Source of the DNA: Liquidambar formosana
Taxonomy: Eukaryota; Streptophyta; Magnoliopsida; Saxifragales; Altingiaceae
DNA length: 64,000 bases
Assembly: GCA_039720395.1 (NCBI GenBank)
Contig: CM077833.1
Location: forward strand, 22,145,771-22,209,770
Direction: 5' to 3'
This document shows positions 22,484-34,106 of the stretch, piece by piece. The number at the start of each line of letters is the position of its first letter. Position 1 is the first letter of the stretch. A program made the position numbers and the translations under genes. Under the pieces are notes generated by a model, which did not search any database, was not told the origin of the DNA, and saw only the letters and a list, made by a program, of their open reading frames with translations.

Positions 22484-25400
22484 ATATGATGCTAGTCAAA
22501 CTGTAAATTTTAAGATGCCATATAGAATTTTCTGTTAGAATAAATGATGATGTTTTATTCATTGGATTCTCATTGCAGTTAGAAGGAAATCGCGTCGAAC
22601 AACTGGAAAAGTTCTATCCTAACCTAATTTGCACTCAGAATCTAGGGCATGTGAGGATCATTCTCCACTTCTTTTAGACATTGATATCTTTTATATGCAT
22701 TTTTTTTTTTTTTGGGGGCTTACTTTGAAAAAATTAACACATATAAAGGATTAGAAGATATTATATACGGATAATCGAAGATATTAATAACCTCACTTAT
22801 TCTATGTTTGATGTCCTACCAATATGAAGCTTACACTATTATTTGAATTGCAGATGGCAATTACCTCTGAACGTCTTCATAAACAGTCTGTGGTTATAAA
22901 ACAGATATGCAAATTGTTCCCACAACGTCGGGTAAGGTTTTCAAAAGTGAATGTTCCTTGATTCCTGCAAATGACCAAGTGTTATTACTTGTAATCTTCT
23001 CAGTTTTCAACCTTATTTTTTGAAAATTTTTTATGATTATGTCACATAAAAGTTTGCAACCATTTCAGATTTTTTTTTTTTTTTTGGGGGGTGGGGGGGT
23101 TGGGCTCTTCCCCTTTTTGGGGTTCCAAACCATCATCCATAGTTGTTGGACAACAACAGTCTCTGTTGTTTAGCATTCACATCATTTTATCTTGGTCATC
23201 TGAGTCAATAGATTGAAACATGTTTAGCAATTGCTTATCTATCCAGATCCATATTGTCAATTAGTGTATATGTGGTCTTTGTTTTTATTTTTATTTATTT
23301 TTTTATCAAGTAAATACTTAAGAAAGGGCAAAGGGCCCCTGCACATGCAGGTGTTAACAAATAAAGAAAAATAGAAAAATTATTACGTTGATAACAAACT
23401 AATATCACTATGAAAGGACACCTGGTTACCAGAATCTCATCAAGTCCATGCAAAAATAATTCTAGCTAATCTAAGTCCTAATGTTCCTTTGGAAAGCTTA
23501 ACGCTTTCGTGAATTCTTCTATTTTTTACTTTCCAAAGAACCCAAATAACTATGTGTGACACCATCTTCCAAACCAATAGAGAGGAACTATTACCAATTT
23601 GACTCTTGCTGTCCCCTTGGGGCTACCCAAACAAGGTTACCATGGTTCTCATGGGCCTTGGTCTTACCTGATCCATGTGGGTTGTGGTGTCTTACATGGA
23701 CTCAGGGTTTGCTCACAAGGTTTCCTTGTTATTAAATAAATAAATAAATTTATAAAAAAAAAAAAAAAAAAAAAAAAGGCCAATTGAGATGAGACTCAAT
23801 GTATCCCATATGAACCCAAACAAAAGGCCGACAAGTCCCTAGCCACTTTACAATGCAAAAGAAGATGATCTAATGACTTGGATACTTCTTTGTACATAAT
23901 ACATCAATTTGGCAAAACAAAATTTCTCTTAATAATATTTCAATCGTCAAACATTTATCCCACATTTCTGTCCAAGTAGAGAAATGTGACTTTTATAGGA
24001 AGTACTAACCAATGGTGCTGTTAGAAGTTGGGAAACTGATTCCCTCGTAATTAAATAAAATGTCCCAAAAAAAAAAAAAAAAGAATTCACAGAAAAGGAA
24101 CCCATTACCCCTACCTTTCCAAATTATACTATTTTCCATTTCCCTAGCCACTTAAGTGAATAAAGCCTTTTAAAAAGTATCATCACCCCTTCTAACTCCC
24201 AATCATGGAATTTCCTAACAAAAATCAATATCTAAGATATCATGTCACTTCGCCAAGAAACACAATTCTTAATCCAAGCATCTCTATGGACCGCAATATT
24301 AAACAAATTCGAGAAAGCCTCCTTTAGCGCTACATCCCCATATCAAATGTCTAACCAAAATCTTATTTGCAAACAATCCCTCACTTTAAACTTCACTCCC
24401 TTTAGAACTCAATTCGTTCATAATTGCTTTGCAAAGACCAACTCTGTAGCTTCCATGGACTCCAGTAGCCCATCACTCCCCCTCTTCACAACCGTATTTT
24501 CATATAAAAACCTTTCTCCATAAAGCGTCTTGACCCACTGAAAATCTCTAAAGCCATTTGCCCAAGAGTGCTTGATTTACCAAAGTCAATGGTCTTATTC
24601 CCAAACCCCTAATCTCCTTAAAAAACAAACCATACTCCATTCAACCAGAGTGCACTTGAACTCGTTGCCTAAACTTGCACGAAGAAAATCCTTTTGCAAC
24701 TTCTCCTACAGCTTAGCCATCAGAGCTGCAAGTTTAAAGAGAGATATAGAGTAAGTTGGCAAACTTACTTGAGTTCTTCGAATTAAGGGTAAGCTTGCCT
24801 CCTTTTGAAGGATAACCTTCTTCCAACCACACAACCTCTTGTCAAACCTATCAACCCCAGAATCCCCCGCTGCCTTAGTTCGTAGCATTTCAACTCTTCA
24901 GTTTTATATATTGAAAAATAATAGAGGTCAATTAGTGTTTCAAGAATATATGGAGGTCAATTAGGGCAAGGCAAAAGTGTGGAGGTGTTATAATGGCAAG
25001 CACCTTACCTGGCAAGGTGAGGCATTAGCCTCGAGGCTGGCATAAGATCATAGAATTTTCATCTCATCCGTTTATATTTCAAGAATATAAATCTTATACG
25101 GATAAATTTGTAATAAATTTAAATAGTTTTTATACATATTGTTGGACATGCTGACATAGTTAATTAAAGAAACGTGGTCAGCATTCCATCACAAATTGCA
25201 TATAATGAAACTTTTACATAGAAATGAGTGAACGTAATTTAATAAAATAAGATTTTTACATATAAAAAAGGTATAAAAGAAATCTATGGTTGAGGTTAAA
25301 TATGGTTTAGATTTTAGAAATAAAAGAAACATGGCTAGTCTTTAAACTTAAAAACAGAAAACAAGCATTCATCAAAAGCTGTTAAATATTAGTAAAGGCT

Positions 25401-26768
25401 TGAAAAGGCACCAAAGGCTCACCTTATGACTAAGCCTTGGCCATGACGTGTAGGCCTAATGAAAATACCCCTTAATTTTTTAAAGCTTCAAAGTGTTCTA
25501 TAGCTGCCTCAACCTGAGGCGAGCCTCTCATAGCAAGTCCCTATGCTGTCAGTTAATGAAAAATATTTCATTTCTTTTCTTAATATTTGCATATCTTCCC
25601 CCCATCCATTTCCTTAATCCCTCTGATGGTGTATTGCAATCATCCTTTGGAAGTATTTAGTAATTCACCTTTAGAATAATACAATAAAGAATTCACTACA
25701 GAAAGGAAATGCTTAGCGAAAATGGTTTTATAATGATTCAAAAGTGATAATTAAAATTGGAATTTGTGTGGCCAAGTACATACAACATTGATATTATGAA
25801 AATATTATTAGATGAAATTGGGATATTATTGTGGCATGTAATTTCAATGAGATATATTTGTTCTATTTTCAGGTGAATACAGATGGAGAAAGAAAAGATG
25901 GATCTAGTGGTGAATATGATCAAATTTGCAATGCACGCTTACCAAGAGGACTCGATCCCCATTCTGTTCCATTGATTGAGCTTGCTGCCTCCTTGGGGTA
26001 ATTTTTATTTTTATTTTTTATTTATTTATTTTTGGTCACTATGCTGCTATATATGCGAAATGTCTACAATTGTTTTTTTGGTGCGGTGTTATTGGACAGT
26101 GGACAATCATGATCTCCAATTGCTCCTGCTGAGATCCAATCAATAATCTGGTCACTTTCAAAATCTCATGCACTGACATTTTTTATACATTGTAGCCCAT
26201 GTTATCATGTTCAGGTTTCTGTTTTTTTTAATTTATTTATGAAGTAGGATATGTGTTAATAAGTAATAACAAAAAGGCTTAGCCCAAGTACATGAGACAT
26301 ATACAAGCACCAAAGAAAGACCCCTCTAAAGCTTAAGGGCATCTACAAAATGTACAAAGGAGAGGTTACTACAATTAGAATAGTTAGAGAACCACAAAAA
26401 AATATTCTTAACCAAAAAGGATTTGAGACTTTTCAATTCCATCAGAAGTTCTAGGATTCCTCCCTCTCCAAATACACCAAAAGATAGCATGAGAGGCCAT
26501 TCTCCAACAAATACACATAATTGTGGCCTATGGTTAAGTAACTTAAATCCCTTCTTCTATACATGTATTAATGTGTGTGTGTATATATATTATATATATA
26601 TTTGTTCATGATTCACTTATTTTGTATGTGGGTGCAGTTCAAGATACCAAAATTTTCAGATTAGACAGGCAGGGAGGGTAGGTTACATTGAAGTCCAGAA
26701 GTGATTAGCTTGGTCATAGCATAGTATCTGTGACTATAGTTATTTATTTCTTTATTTATTTTTAACGT

Positions 26769-26819
<51 letters not shown>

Positions 26820-27094
26820 ATTATAAATTTCAAATGAAAACTCCTTTCCATATTTGTTAATTCCTGTTTATTTACTTAAAAAAGCTGTTGTGTTAGTGTT
26901 TTTCATAATGACCATGGATATAGTTGAATGTGCCCTTGCCCTAACATTTGTATTTTATATGATGAAACTTGTATTTAAGTGATTACTTATGTTGATAAAC
27001 CTTACATTTGAAAATATATATTAATATAGAGATATAATTATGTAGCCACTCTTGCACTGGAGTGCTCCTGTTCTCAGAAATTTTTTGATCTTGG

Positions 27095-27131
<37 letters not shown>

Positions 27132-28071
27132 GTAGGCTTTTGTGACTTGGTTATTAGCTGCCTTACAATATATATATCAATTGTTTGAATGTATAGTGTT
27201 TTTCCAATATATGAGAGGGTAAAGCATTTCATTTGAAGAATTGGTGGGAAATTTTTCTCTTTTTTTTCCATGCAGATATGCCATTTTGATCGTACTTGAA
27301 TAAAGTGGAGAAACACTTTTTTATCTATGAACTATTGCTCTTAATAATTAGCTCCATTGTAGATATTTGAGCATTTGTTGTTTGTCATAATTTGTGATGG
27401 CCCAATTTTAGATTTAAGAGAGTTTTGTGGCCGTATTCTGTGTTGTTTGTACTACCAACTGCAGTTGTTGGCCATTCATGAAAATTTTGTGCTATTGGTT
27501 TATATTTGAATTGAATGTTTTTGTGTTTTACTCTAAACAATAATCACCAATGGTTGAAAACAGATACATGGTGCAACTTCTAAATCTTGTCGTTCAGAAC
27601 TTAGCTGCTCCTGCACTTCATAACTCAGGTTTTGCGGTAAGCTCTGATGCAGTGTGTTTAATGGATTTGGATTTTTATTGAAGACCATGATTTGAATTGT
27701 TTGAATTCTCTGAATTTTTTTTTTCTCAAACATCCAGGTTTTGTATAGGCAAAAATATATTTGAGGGGATTGAAAGCATATATGTTGATGTTACAAAATT
27801 TAATTTGAAGAAACTTTCACAATTTTTTGAAATTGTTGGTGAGAAATATAACTTGCAACTATATTTCAAAAACTAAAATGTAAGATTTTGGTTGAAATAT
27901 TTTGAATAAACATCATTTAACAATATTTTACAACTTTCGTCAAACTATATAGTTTAAATATGCTCAGGGTACTTTCCAAATTAGTGAAAATAATTTTTTA
28001 TTTTATTTTATATACTTGCTACAAGATATAACTTAGTAACTTACTATATATTTTTTTTTGATGAAGTAACT

Positions 28072-28112
<41 letters not shown>

Positions 28113-29802
28113 TGTATATATGGATCAGGATCAGGATTTTAGGGGACACATCTTTCGTACACAAAGTTGATTTGTTAGACAGTCAGTGGAGCCTGGACAC
28201 TTAGAATCTTTAGATATTGTTGAATTCAATGGCTTAAGAATTGTGCCAAAAATTTTGTACAAAATCCGTGTCCCAGGATCCTGATATATATATATATATA
28301 TATTGCTTTGATTTGTGTAGAATATCCCAGATATCCCGTACGATTACAGCTGTCCTGTGAGTGACACGCGTGTGCACGTGAATGCTTGCATGTCATTCAC
28401 GGACAGCTGTGATCGAATATATATATATATGTATGTATGTATGTATGTATTTTTTTTGCTAATAGTTTTTTGGATTTTTTAGTTGAACTTTGGCAACATG
28501 CCATATAAACATTCCAATAAGTGTATTTACTCCCTTAAAAGTTCTAAATAAGTATTGGTGTTTCTTTAGAGCCTTTTTTTTTTTTCTTTTTGGGTAGTTC
28601 TCCAGAAAATTTCATTGGTTTCCCATAGTTTACCAATTTCACTCTTGATGCTGTGAAATATTTCTTGGCCTTGAATAGTTCTTAGATATTTTTCATTTTT
28701 GAAGGCACACATATCTATTGTGAAGGGGTCATTTACAACCTCAATGAAAACAACCAAATGAGCTTTTCTTGTTGTATTTGAGGGCTTTTTTATATGCATT
28801 CATGTTATTAATTATTACATTTTTGTATTCATACCATAATATTGCTTCAGGGTTCGTGCTCTCGAATATGGCAACGAGATTCTTATTGGGATACCCGGCC
28901 ATCTTCTAGAAGGTATTTTGGCTGGAAATATGATTTGACCTAGCTAACTTAGGTGAATCAGTCAATCAGCTATTTTGAGTGATTTTACTTTGTGTCATGC
29001 AGCAACGAATATCCTCTTTTTATACCACGCCAAAATTATTGCTCCACCAGTGGGGAAAATTCATGGTCTGATAGAAGCTCGAGTAATTTTGGCGTTGCTT
29101 CGATGGAATCCGAGAGGAAGCCTCGTCTGGATTCTTCTGGAAGTAGTAGCTTTAATTATTCTTCTGCTTCTCCACATTCTGTTGAAACGCATATGGACTT
29201 GCAAAAAGGGATTTCACTTCTCAAGAAAAGTGTTGCTTGCGTAACAGCATACTGTTATAATTCTTTATGTTTAGATGTTCCTTCTGAGGCATCTACTTTT
29301 GAAGCATTTGCGAAATTGTTGGCCACACTATCTTCTTCTAAAGAAGTTCGATCTGCTTTTTCCTTAAAAATGGCTAGTTCAAGGTACATCTTCTCACTTT
29401 TCCCTCATTTGATATTCAATCTGTTTATCATAATTCTACTATGTGCAAATCATGAAGAACATTCGGCGAGTTTTAGTAATTTTTGGTCAACATCTGAAGT
29501 TTTGAATGGGTATTTCCTTACAAAGTAAAAATTCTGAGATCATGGACATGGATACAGGAACCCTGTTGCAGTTCCATGGGAAAAGTTGCTGTGAATGTTA
29601 GCAATTCCATCATACATTTCTTAATTAAGGAGTATCTATTGTGAGTTGTGATACAAGCCCTTTGATTTCCTCTGGGTTTTTCCATAGTTTTTGCTCCAAC
29701 CTTAATAATGTTAAGGTTTTTTTTTTTTGTCCTCTATATTGTGATAAAGAGAGATTTTACAGAAGAGGAGAATCTGTTTATTTTATTTATTTTTAATCTT
29801 CT

Positions 29803-29842
<40 letters not shown>

Positions 29843-32800
29843 TATATATCAATGTATTTAGACTATTGGAAATCACCAGTACAACAGGTGCATATATTCT
29901 AGGTGCTGGAATTTTTTGAAGAATGATTTCAATTTTTGAAATTTCATGGGGGCTGATTATGGTTAGAATTTTCTACCATAGGGCCTTTGTAGTATCGAAA
30001 ATAAATGTTGATGGTTAGAGAGGTTGGAATCATCAAACCTTTTGTGCCTCTGACTAGAACAAGTCATCTCAATTTCTATTTTCTTAGTTGCTTGTTTGAG
30101 AACTATATTTTACTTAAAATGACATGTAAGATAAAACTTTGTTTTTATGTTGTATCTTGTCATGTTTAGAAAATATTATCTTTTTTGTGCATGACACTTT
30201 CGATTCATTTTTCAGGTCATGCAAGCAAGTTCAACAATTGAACAAATCTGTATGGAATGTAAATTCAGCCATCGCATCAAGTACTTTACTGGAGAGTGCT
30301 CATACAGTACCTATGACGGTATCTTTACTACTACATTTAGCCAACCTTTTTTCTATAGTAACATGTATTTGTCTAAGATTCCCAATGATAACCTGTCTAT
30401 TAAAGATATATATATATATAGGGCTTTATTTATTTATTTATTTATTTTTGGGCGGGGGGGGGGGGGGGGGGGGGGGTGGTTTGTTGGGGGAGAGGTATAT
30501 ACTCCAGAGTTTCTCCTTGCCATGACTTGCTCTCTCTTTAACAGAAATGCTAAGAGCTTATCAAATGCACACTCATTGGGCATCCTGTTTGTGGGCTTGA
30601 ACCCTAATTCGTGGCAGGAGAGCTTTTGATTTTAAGCTAATGGACTCCTCTACTTCAATACATTGAAAATGGGACAATTTTCTGCTATTAACTAACTCAA
30701 TGTCAAGACTACTTTGCACTCTTTGTGGCTTACTGAGGATACTCTATCGACATTCACAAACAACATGCCCTGGATTTTGTGTTCTTCTGTGAAATTTTAT
30801 TTCGGTAGGATTTGGAAAAACTGCGAGTGGTTTCGAAAGGCTTGTTGTCATGCTATTATTGGCTAGATAACAAATGCTTAAGTCTATTTTCAGCAAAATA
30901 TTAGCCATACCTAATGCTTATTTTTTTTTATTATAGATTTTAGACAGAAATAGTTTATGATGAAAATTTCTAAAGTAAAAGGGTGCCACTCAATCTAGAC
31001 TAACCTGAAGAATTTAAAACTCAAGGCTGATTCATCAATGACATTGAAGTTAATTACAAAGTAAACCTTATCAATTACACGGGGATCTAAAATCACTGAG
31101 GTGCCCATGTTCATGAGCTTTGCCAAGCTGACCTGGGAGCTAATTGAGCTCGGCTTGTCTTGTTAATGAGCTTAGAATTGATGCTTAAGATTGGCTCAGC
31201 TAAGTTACTGAATGAGCTTGTGACGAGTTGAGCTCAATAGCTTTTTATTTTTTTATTTTTGGGGTGGGGGGTGGTTGTGTTCTAGGTAGCTGCGATAATA
31301 AAACTTCATTTTGTAGGAACTGTGTCAGGACATAGATCAGCTCATGGTTTCTGAGGCAGAAACCTCAAAATGAATTGCGACAACCTTGTAAGTGCTTTTA
31401 ATGCGGCCCATACACATTACGCAGCGAAAAAAAACTTCTTTTATAGGAGTGGTCTGATTATATAGCTTGGATTTAAATGATAATGTGCCTCTATCTGTAT
31501 TTTTTTATGAGAATTGGTCAAGGTGTAAAATGCATGAGGTTTATTTTTATTTTTTTATTTTTATAAATTTAGCGATATGGTTTGGTCACTAGGTGCGCGC
31601 AGAAGGTCTCTTTGGGCTTTATTCGAGTCAAAGTTCTCAGCTGAATCTCCATATGCGCCCCTCCTCCCTCTTCTCTCTCTCTCTATCGTTTTTAAATTCC
31701 ATTTAGAAAAATGACATTTTGGATAATTTGAGACTGGTTTTCTTCAGTATTTATGCATGCTTGCATGCCATATAGGGCCGGTCCTGAGTTTTTTGGGGCC
31801 CTAGGCGAACTCCTAAAATAGGGCCCTTTATACATATTCATACGTATAACAAAATTTATATCCAACAATTTTCTTTTCCTAATACACACAAAATTTGCCT
31901 GAATATATGAGTACTAAAATTTGCTTATATAAATTAAGATAAAAAATAAATCTTTATAAGAACTATAAATAAATAAAATCTTATCTTCTTCCTTTATAAT
32001 TTAGAAAAAATCACATATACCAGAAAAAGAAAAAAAAAAACAAAATTTAAAGCTATAATACTAAAAAGATATGAACCAACTATAGCAAAATATCACTTAA
32101 GTATTACTCTTCTTGCATTTTTAGCTGCAAAATTACTTATTAAGTTAGCATAATCAAGCTTTTTTACCATATCATGTTCAATGGATAATATAGCTTATCC
32201 GATCAATCTTTCGTGACATAGTGGAACGAAGGTAAGATTTGATCAACTTTAGCTTTGAAAAACTTATTTTTGCAAATATAACTGTAAGTAGTATGATCAA
32301 CAATATTCTATAAGCAATTCAAGCATTTGGGAAACAACTGTCCATTTCTTTCAAATAATTCAATACTTCAATTGGCCTTTTTAGATCTGTTGGTAAAACT
32401 TCTTTCAAGACCTTTAATTCTAAAAATAAATCTCCCCCAATAATATTAGAGTGCCCCTTATGTGTATATATTTTGAGTGCCCCTTATGTGTGTGTATATA
32501 TATATATAGGAAAGAAAAAGTATAGAAATTAATTAATTAAAGAGAGAATGGTTTGGACATTTGGTGTACTTGATTTCTTTGTCTGAGAGGTAATCAAATA
32601 CTTTTAATCTTCCAAATAGAATTATGATCTAATCTAATTAGGATGGAGGCTATGAGAGGTTGAGAGCACTAAGAGAGGAAAAGGAGCAGGTTGGAGTTTG
32701 GAGTTTGGAGGCTCGACGTAAACTGACAGAGGTGTTAGATCTGATCTGATTTAGGGTTAAATTTTTTGGTTTTAGGCTTGAGTTGAGTAGATTATTTGGC

Positions 32801-33259
32801 CATTTGGGTTATTGTACATAGACTTGGGTTAGAAACTAAGGAATTATTTGGGGCCCTTAAAGTTGGATTAGGGCCTTTTCTCATCTAGTTATTAAAAAAA
32901 AATGTTTTTTTTTTTAGACTTATTACTAAGATAACAACTAAATTGGGGCCCTTATTTTTTATCAAAAATTTGGGGCCTTAGGCGGCTGCCTGAGTGGCCT
33001 GACCTCAGGGCCGGCCCTGATGCCATACTAGATTCTTACTTCTTGTTTTGCCATGCAGAGAAACATTTGTGATAATAACCTTCCAAATTCAGCTGCGAGT
33101 TATATTTATCCTACTGAGATGTCTGATATTGGAAAGAATGAAAGCCTTATTGAAGGATGGGATCTTGTGGAGCATCCAACTTTTCCCCCTCCACCATCAC
33201 AAACTGAGGACATTGAGCACTGGACTCGAGCCATGTTCATTGATGCCACAAAGAAATGA
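20533..33259 (+). CDS. ATG14: ATG14-like subunit of the Vps34 PI3-kinase complex I (12 exons)
   Basis: ATG14 brings the Vps34-Vps15-ATG6 lipid kinase to sites of autophagosome formation. Coding exons are 20533-20627, 20762-20849, 22146-22245, 22341-22414, 22579-22650, 22854-22931, 25873-25997, 27564-27636, 28851-28912, 29003-29383, 30216-30318 and 33059-33259. All phases agree, for 483 residues. The N-terminus has a C-x2-C-x8-C-x2-C knuckle (Cys13, 16, 25, 28), as in animal ATG14. A charged coiled coil follows (about residues 30-145, including LREKLRRNKEQLLQGKAKIE). Next comes a conserved block (GLDPHSVPLIELAASLGYMV), a Ser-rich stretch (exon 10) and a C-terminus with EGWDLVEHPTFPPPP. WDLV (451-454) fits an ATG8-interacting W-x-x-V motif; that role is inference. 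The gene spans 12.7 kb because its introns are full of transposons. Plant copies were once annotated as UV-resistance/Atg14-like proteins. Confidence 0.9.
21693..21963. mobile_element. Stowaway-type MITE in ATG14 intron 2
   Basis: The element begins GTCCCTCCATCCCACAAA and ends TTTTTGGGATGGAGGGAG, with TA on both sides. This is the CTCCCTCCRTCCC terminal repeat and TA target site of Stowaway (Tc1/mariner-related) elements. Length is 271 bp and there is no coding capacity. Confidence 0.88.
23290..24900 (-). mobile_element. Degenerate LINE (L1-type) retrotransposon in ATG14 intron 6
   Basis: Minus-strand conceptual pieces match the C-terminal part of plant LINE ORF2: DKRLCGWKKVILQKEASLPL and LPTYSISLFKL near 24830-24720, then EKLQKDFLRASLGNEFK near 24700, and the terminal zf-RVT part WKMVSHIVIWVLWKVKNRRI near 23560. 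Stops and frameshifts break it throughout, so it is a relic. It lies antisense to ATG14 and is interrupted by a short A-tailed insert at about 23608-23779. ORF1, endonuclease and the front of the reverse transcriptase are missing (5' truncated). Confidence 0.8.
23608..23779 (+). mobile_element. Probable SINE-like insert nested in the LINE
   Basis: The segment from CTTGCTGTCCCCTTGGGGC to a tail of AAATAAATAAAT plus a run of about 22 A interrupts LINE sequence that continues on both sides. Flanks share an imperfect repeat (CCAATTTGA and CCAATTGA). The A-rich end and short length suggest a SINE or other short retroposon. No clear RNA polymerase III boxes were found. Confidence 0.45.
26240..26540 (-). 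mobile_element. LINE 3' fragment in ATG14 intron 7
   Basis: The minus strand near 26520-26430 reads WRMASHAIFWCIWRGRNPRT, the conserved last segment of plant LINE reverse-transcriptase polyproteins, followed by stops and a non-coding tail. Only the 3' end is present. Confidence 0.65.
26772..26817. repeat. Compound (TG)n(AG)n microsatellite
   Basis: TG repeats run directly into AG repeats, ending at GAGGG. It is in intron 7 of ATG14. A CT repeat lies nearby at 27098-27124. Confidence 0.9.
28130..28285. mobile_element. MITE family B, copy 1 (ATG14 intron 8)
   Basis: The left end, ATCAGGATTTTAGGGGACAC, and the reverse complement of the right end, ATCAGGATCCTGGGACACGG, are matching inverted repeats. 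The element is 156 bp, flanked by TA repeats that hide any target duplication. A second copy lies at 33771-34106. Confidence 0.65.
28341..28415. repeat. Short inverted repeat (hairpin) in ATG14 intron 8
   Basis: The left arm, CGATTACAGCTGTCCTGTGA, pairs with CACGGACAGCTGTGATCG on the right with few mismatches. The loop is GC-rich and also partly palindromic. It is probably a small MITE or its core. Confidence 0.65.
30454..30476. repeat. Poly-G run of about 23 bases
   Basis: A single uninterrupted G homopolymer in intron 11 of ATG14. Runs like this can form G-quadruplexes and are hard to sequence, so the length is uncertain. Confidence 0.85.
31773..33019 (-). mobile_element. Degenerate hAT transposon with transposase C-terminus, ATG14 intron 11
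   Basis: The ends, TAGGGCCGGTCCTGAG and (reverse-complemented) CAGGGCCGGCCCTGAGG, are hAT-type inverted repeats. The element is flanked by an exact 8-bp duplication, ATGCCATA, at 31765-31772 and 33020-33027. The minus strand at about 32380-32200 reads KISFSKLKLIKSYLRSTMSR, preceded by IAYRILLIILLTVIFA. This matches the C-terminal dimerisation region of hAT transposases of the TTF-finger type. An in-frame stop and loss of the rest show it is dead. Its right end is 39 bp from the acceptor of the last intron. Confidence 0.85.
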
Positions 33260-33770
33260 TTTGGTGTTACAACAGCCTACTAATTTTTGTAAGTTACCAT
33301 TATGTCCTTTGGAGGCAATAGAATTAGATATGCATTTAATTTTTTTCCTCAATTATTTAATACAAAAAAAGTATCCAAGAACAAGTGGCTTAGACTTTTT
33401 TTTCCTTGTTTTATTGTTTTGTTCTCTATACTACTCTTTATGGTTTGTTCCACATACACATACTCAGACGCATGTATCATGTATGTATGTATGTGCAATC
33501 TAATAGATTGCCACACGTGCGTGCGCACACACACACACACATGGACGTAGTGTCCCCCCATGTCTAGATTTTTAGGAGTTATTGTGTCCTTCAAATCTGG
33601 CTCTCATCTATGTCCTCGAATCATAGCTTTATTGCCAAAAACACTGGCACTGTGGCACCCTTTTAAGAAGGAAATTATGCGTCTACTTGCTTTAGTTGTT
33701 GTTTTATATATTTAAAATTTTCAGTTATAACTTATTAGAGTGTTAATTATGTTCTAAATTATACTTGCAG
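33260..33770. other. 3' UTR and flank of ATG14
   Basis: Non-coding DNA after the ATG14 stop. It has a CA repeat at about 33525-33542 and GTAT repeats near 33480. No gene is seen. Confidence 0.5.
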
Positions 33771-34106
33771 GGATCAGGATTAGGGGGACACAAAATTTAA
33801 CATAAATTTTGACATGAGTTTTTAAAACTATAACTGTGCAGCGTATTTTGCAAAACCCACATTCTAGGTCATGCATGCCAAAAATCAAGTCAATCTGAGG
33901 TCAAGACCACTTCTTCCATAAATGTGAGATTTTTGTTGACTAGAAATGTGACCTTTTGTATTGGACGGCAACCGATCTCGAATCAACTTGATTTTTGGCA
34001 TGCATGACCTACATGGTAAGATCATCTAATCCAATGGTGGGTTATTCAAAATATGAGTCAGTTATAAAAATCTGTGTCAAATTTTTTGTCTCCTGATCCT
34101 AACCCT
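33771..34106. mobile_element. MITE family B, copy 2
   Basis: The left end begins GGATCAGGATTAGGGGGACAC. The right end, reverse-complemented, begins AGGGTTAGGATCAGGAGACA. An exact 8-bp duplication, ACTTGCAG, lies at 33763-33770 and 34107-34114, suggesting hAT-type mobilisation. It shares ends with the copy in ATG14 intron 8. Confidence 0.8.

Noticed and set aside
24242..24754. Plus-strand frames of 93 and 60 residues in ATG14 intron 6.
   Set aside because: They lie opposite the LINE relic, whose minus strand gives recognisable reverse-transcriptase pieces; the plus frames have no family resemblance.
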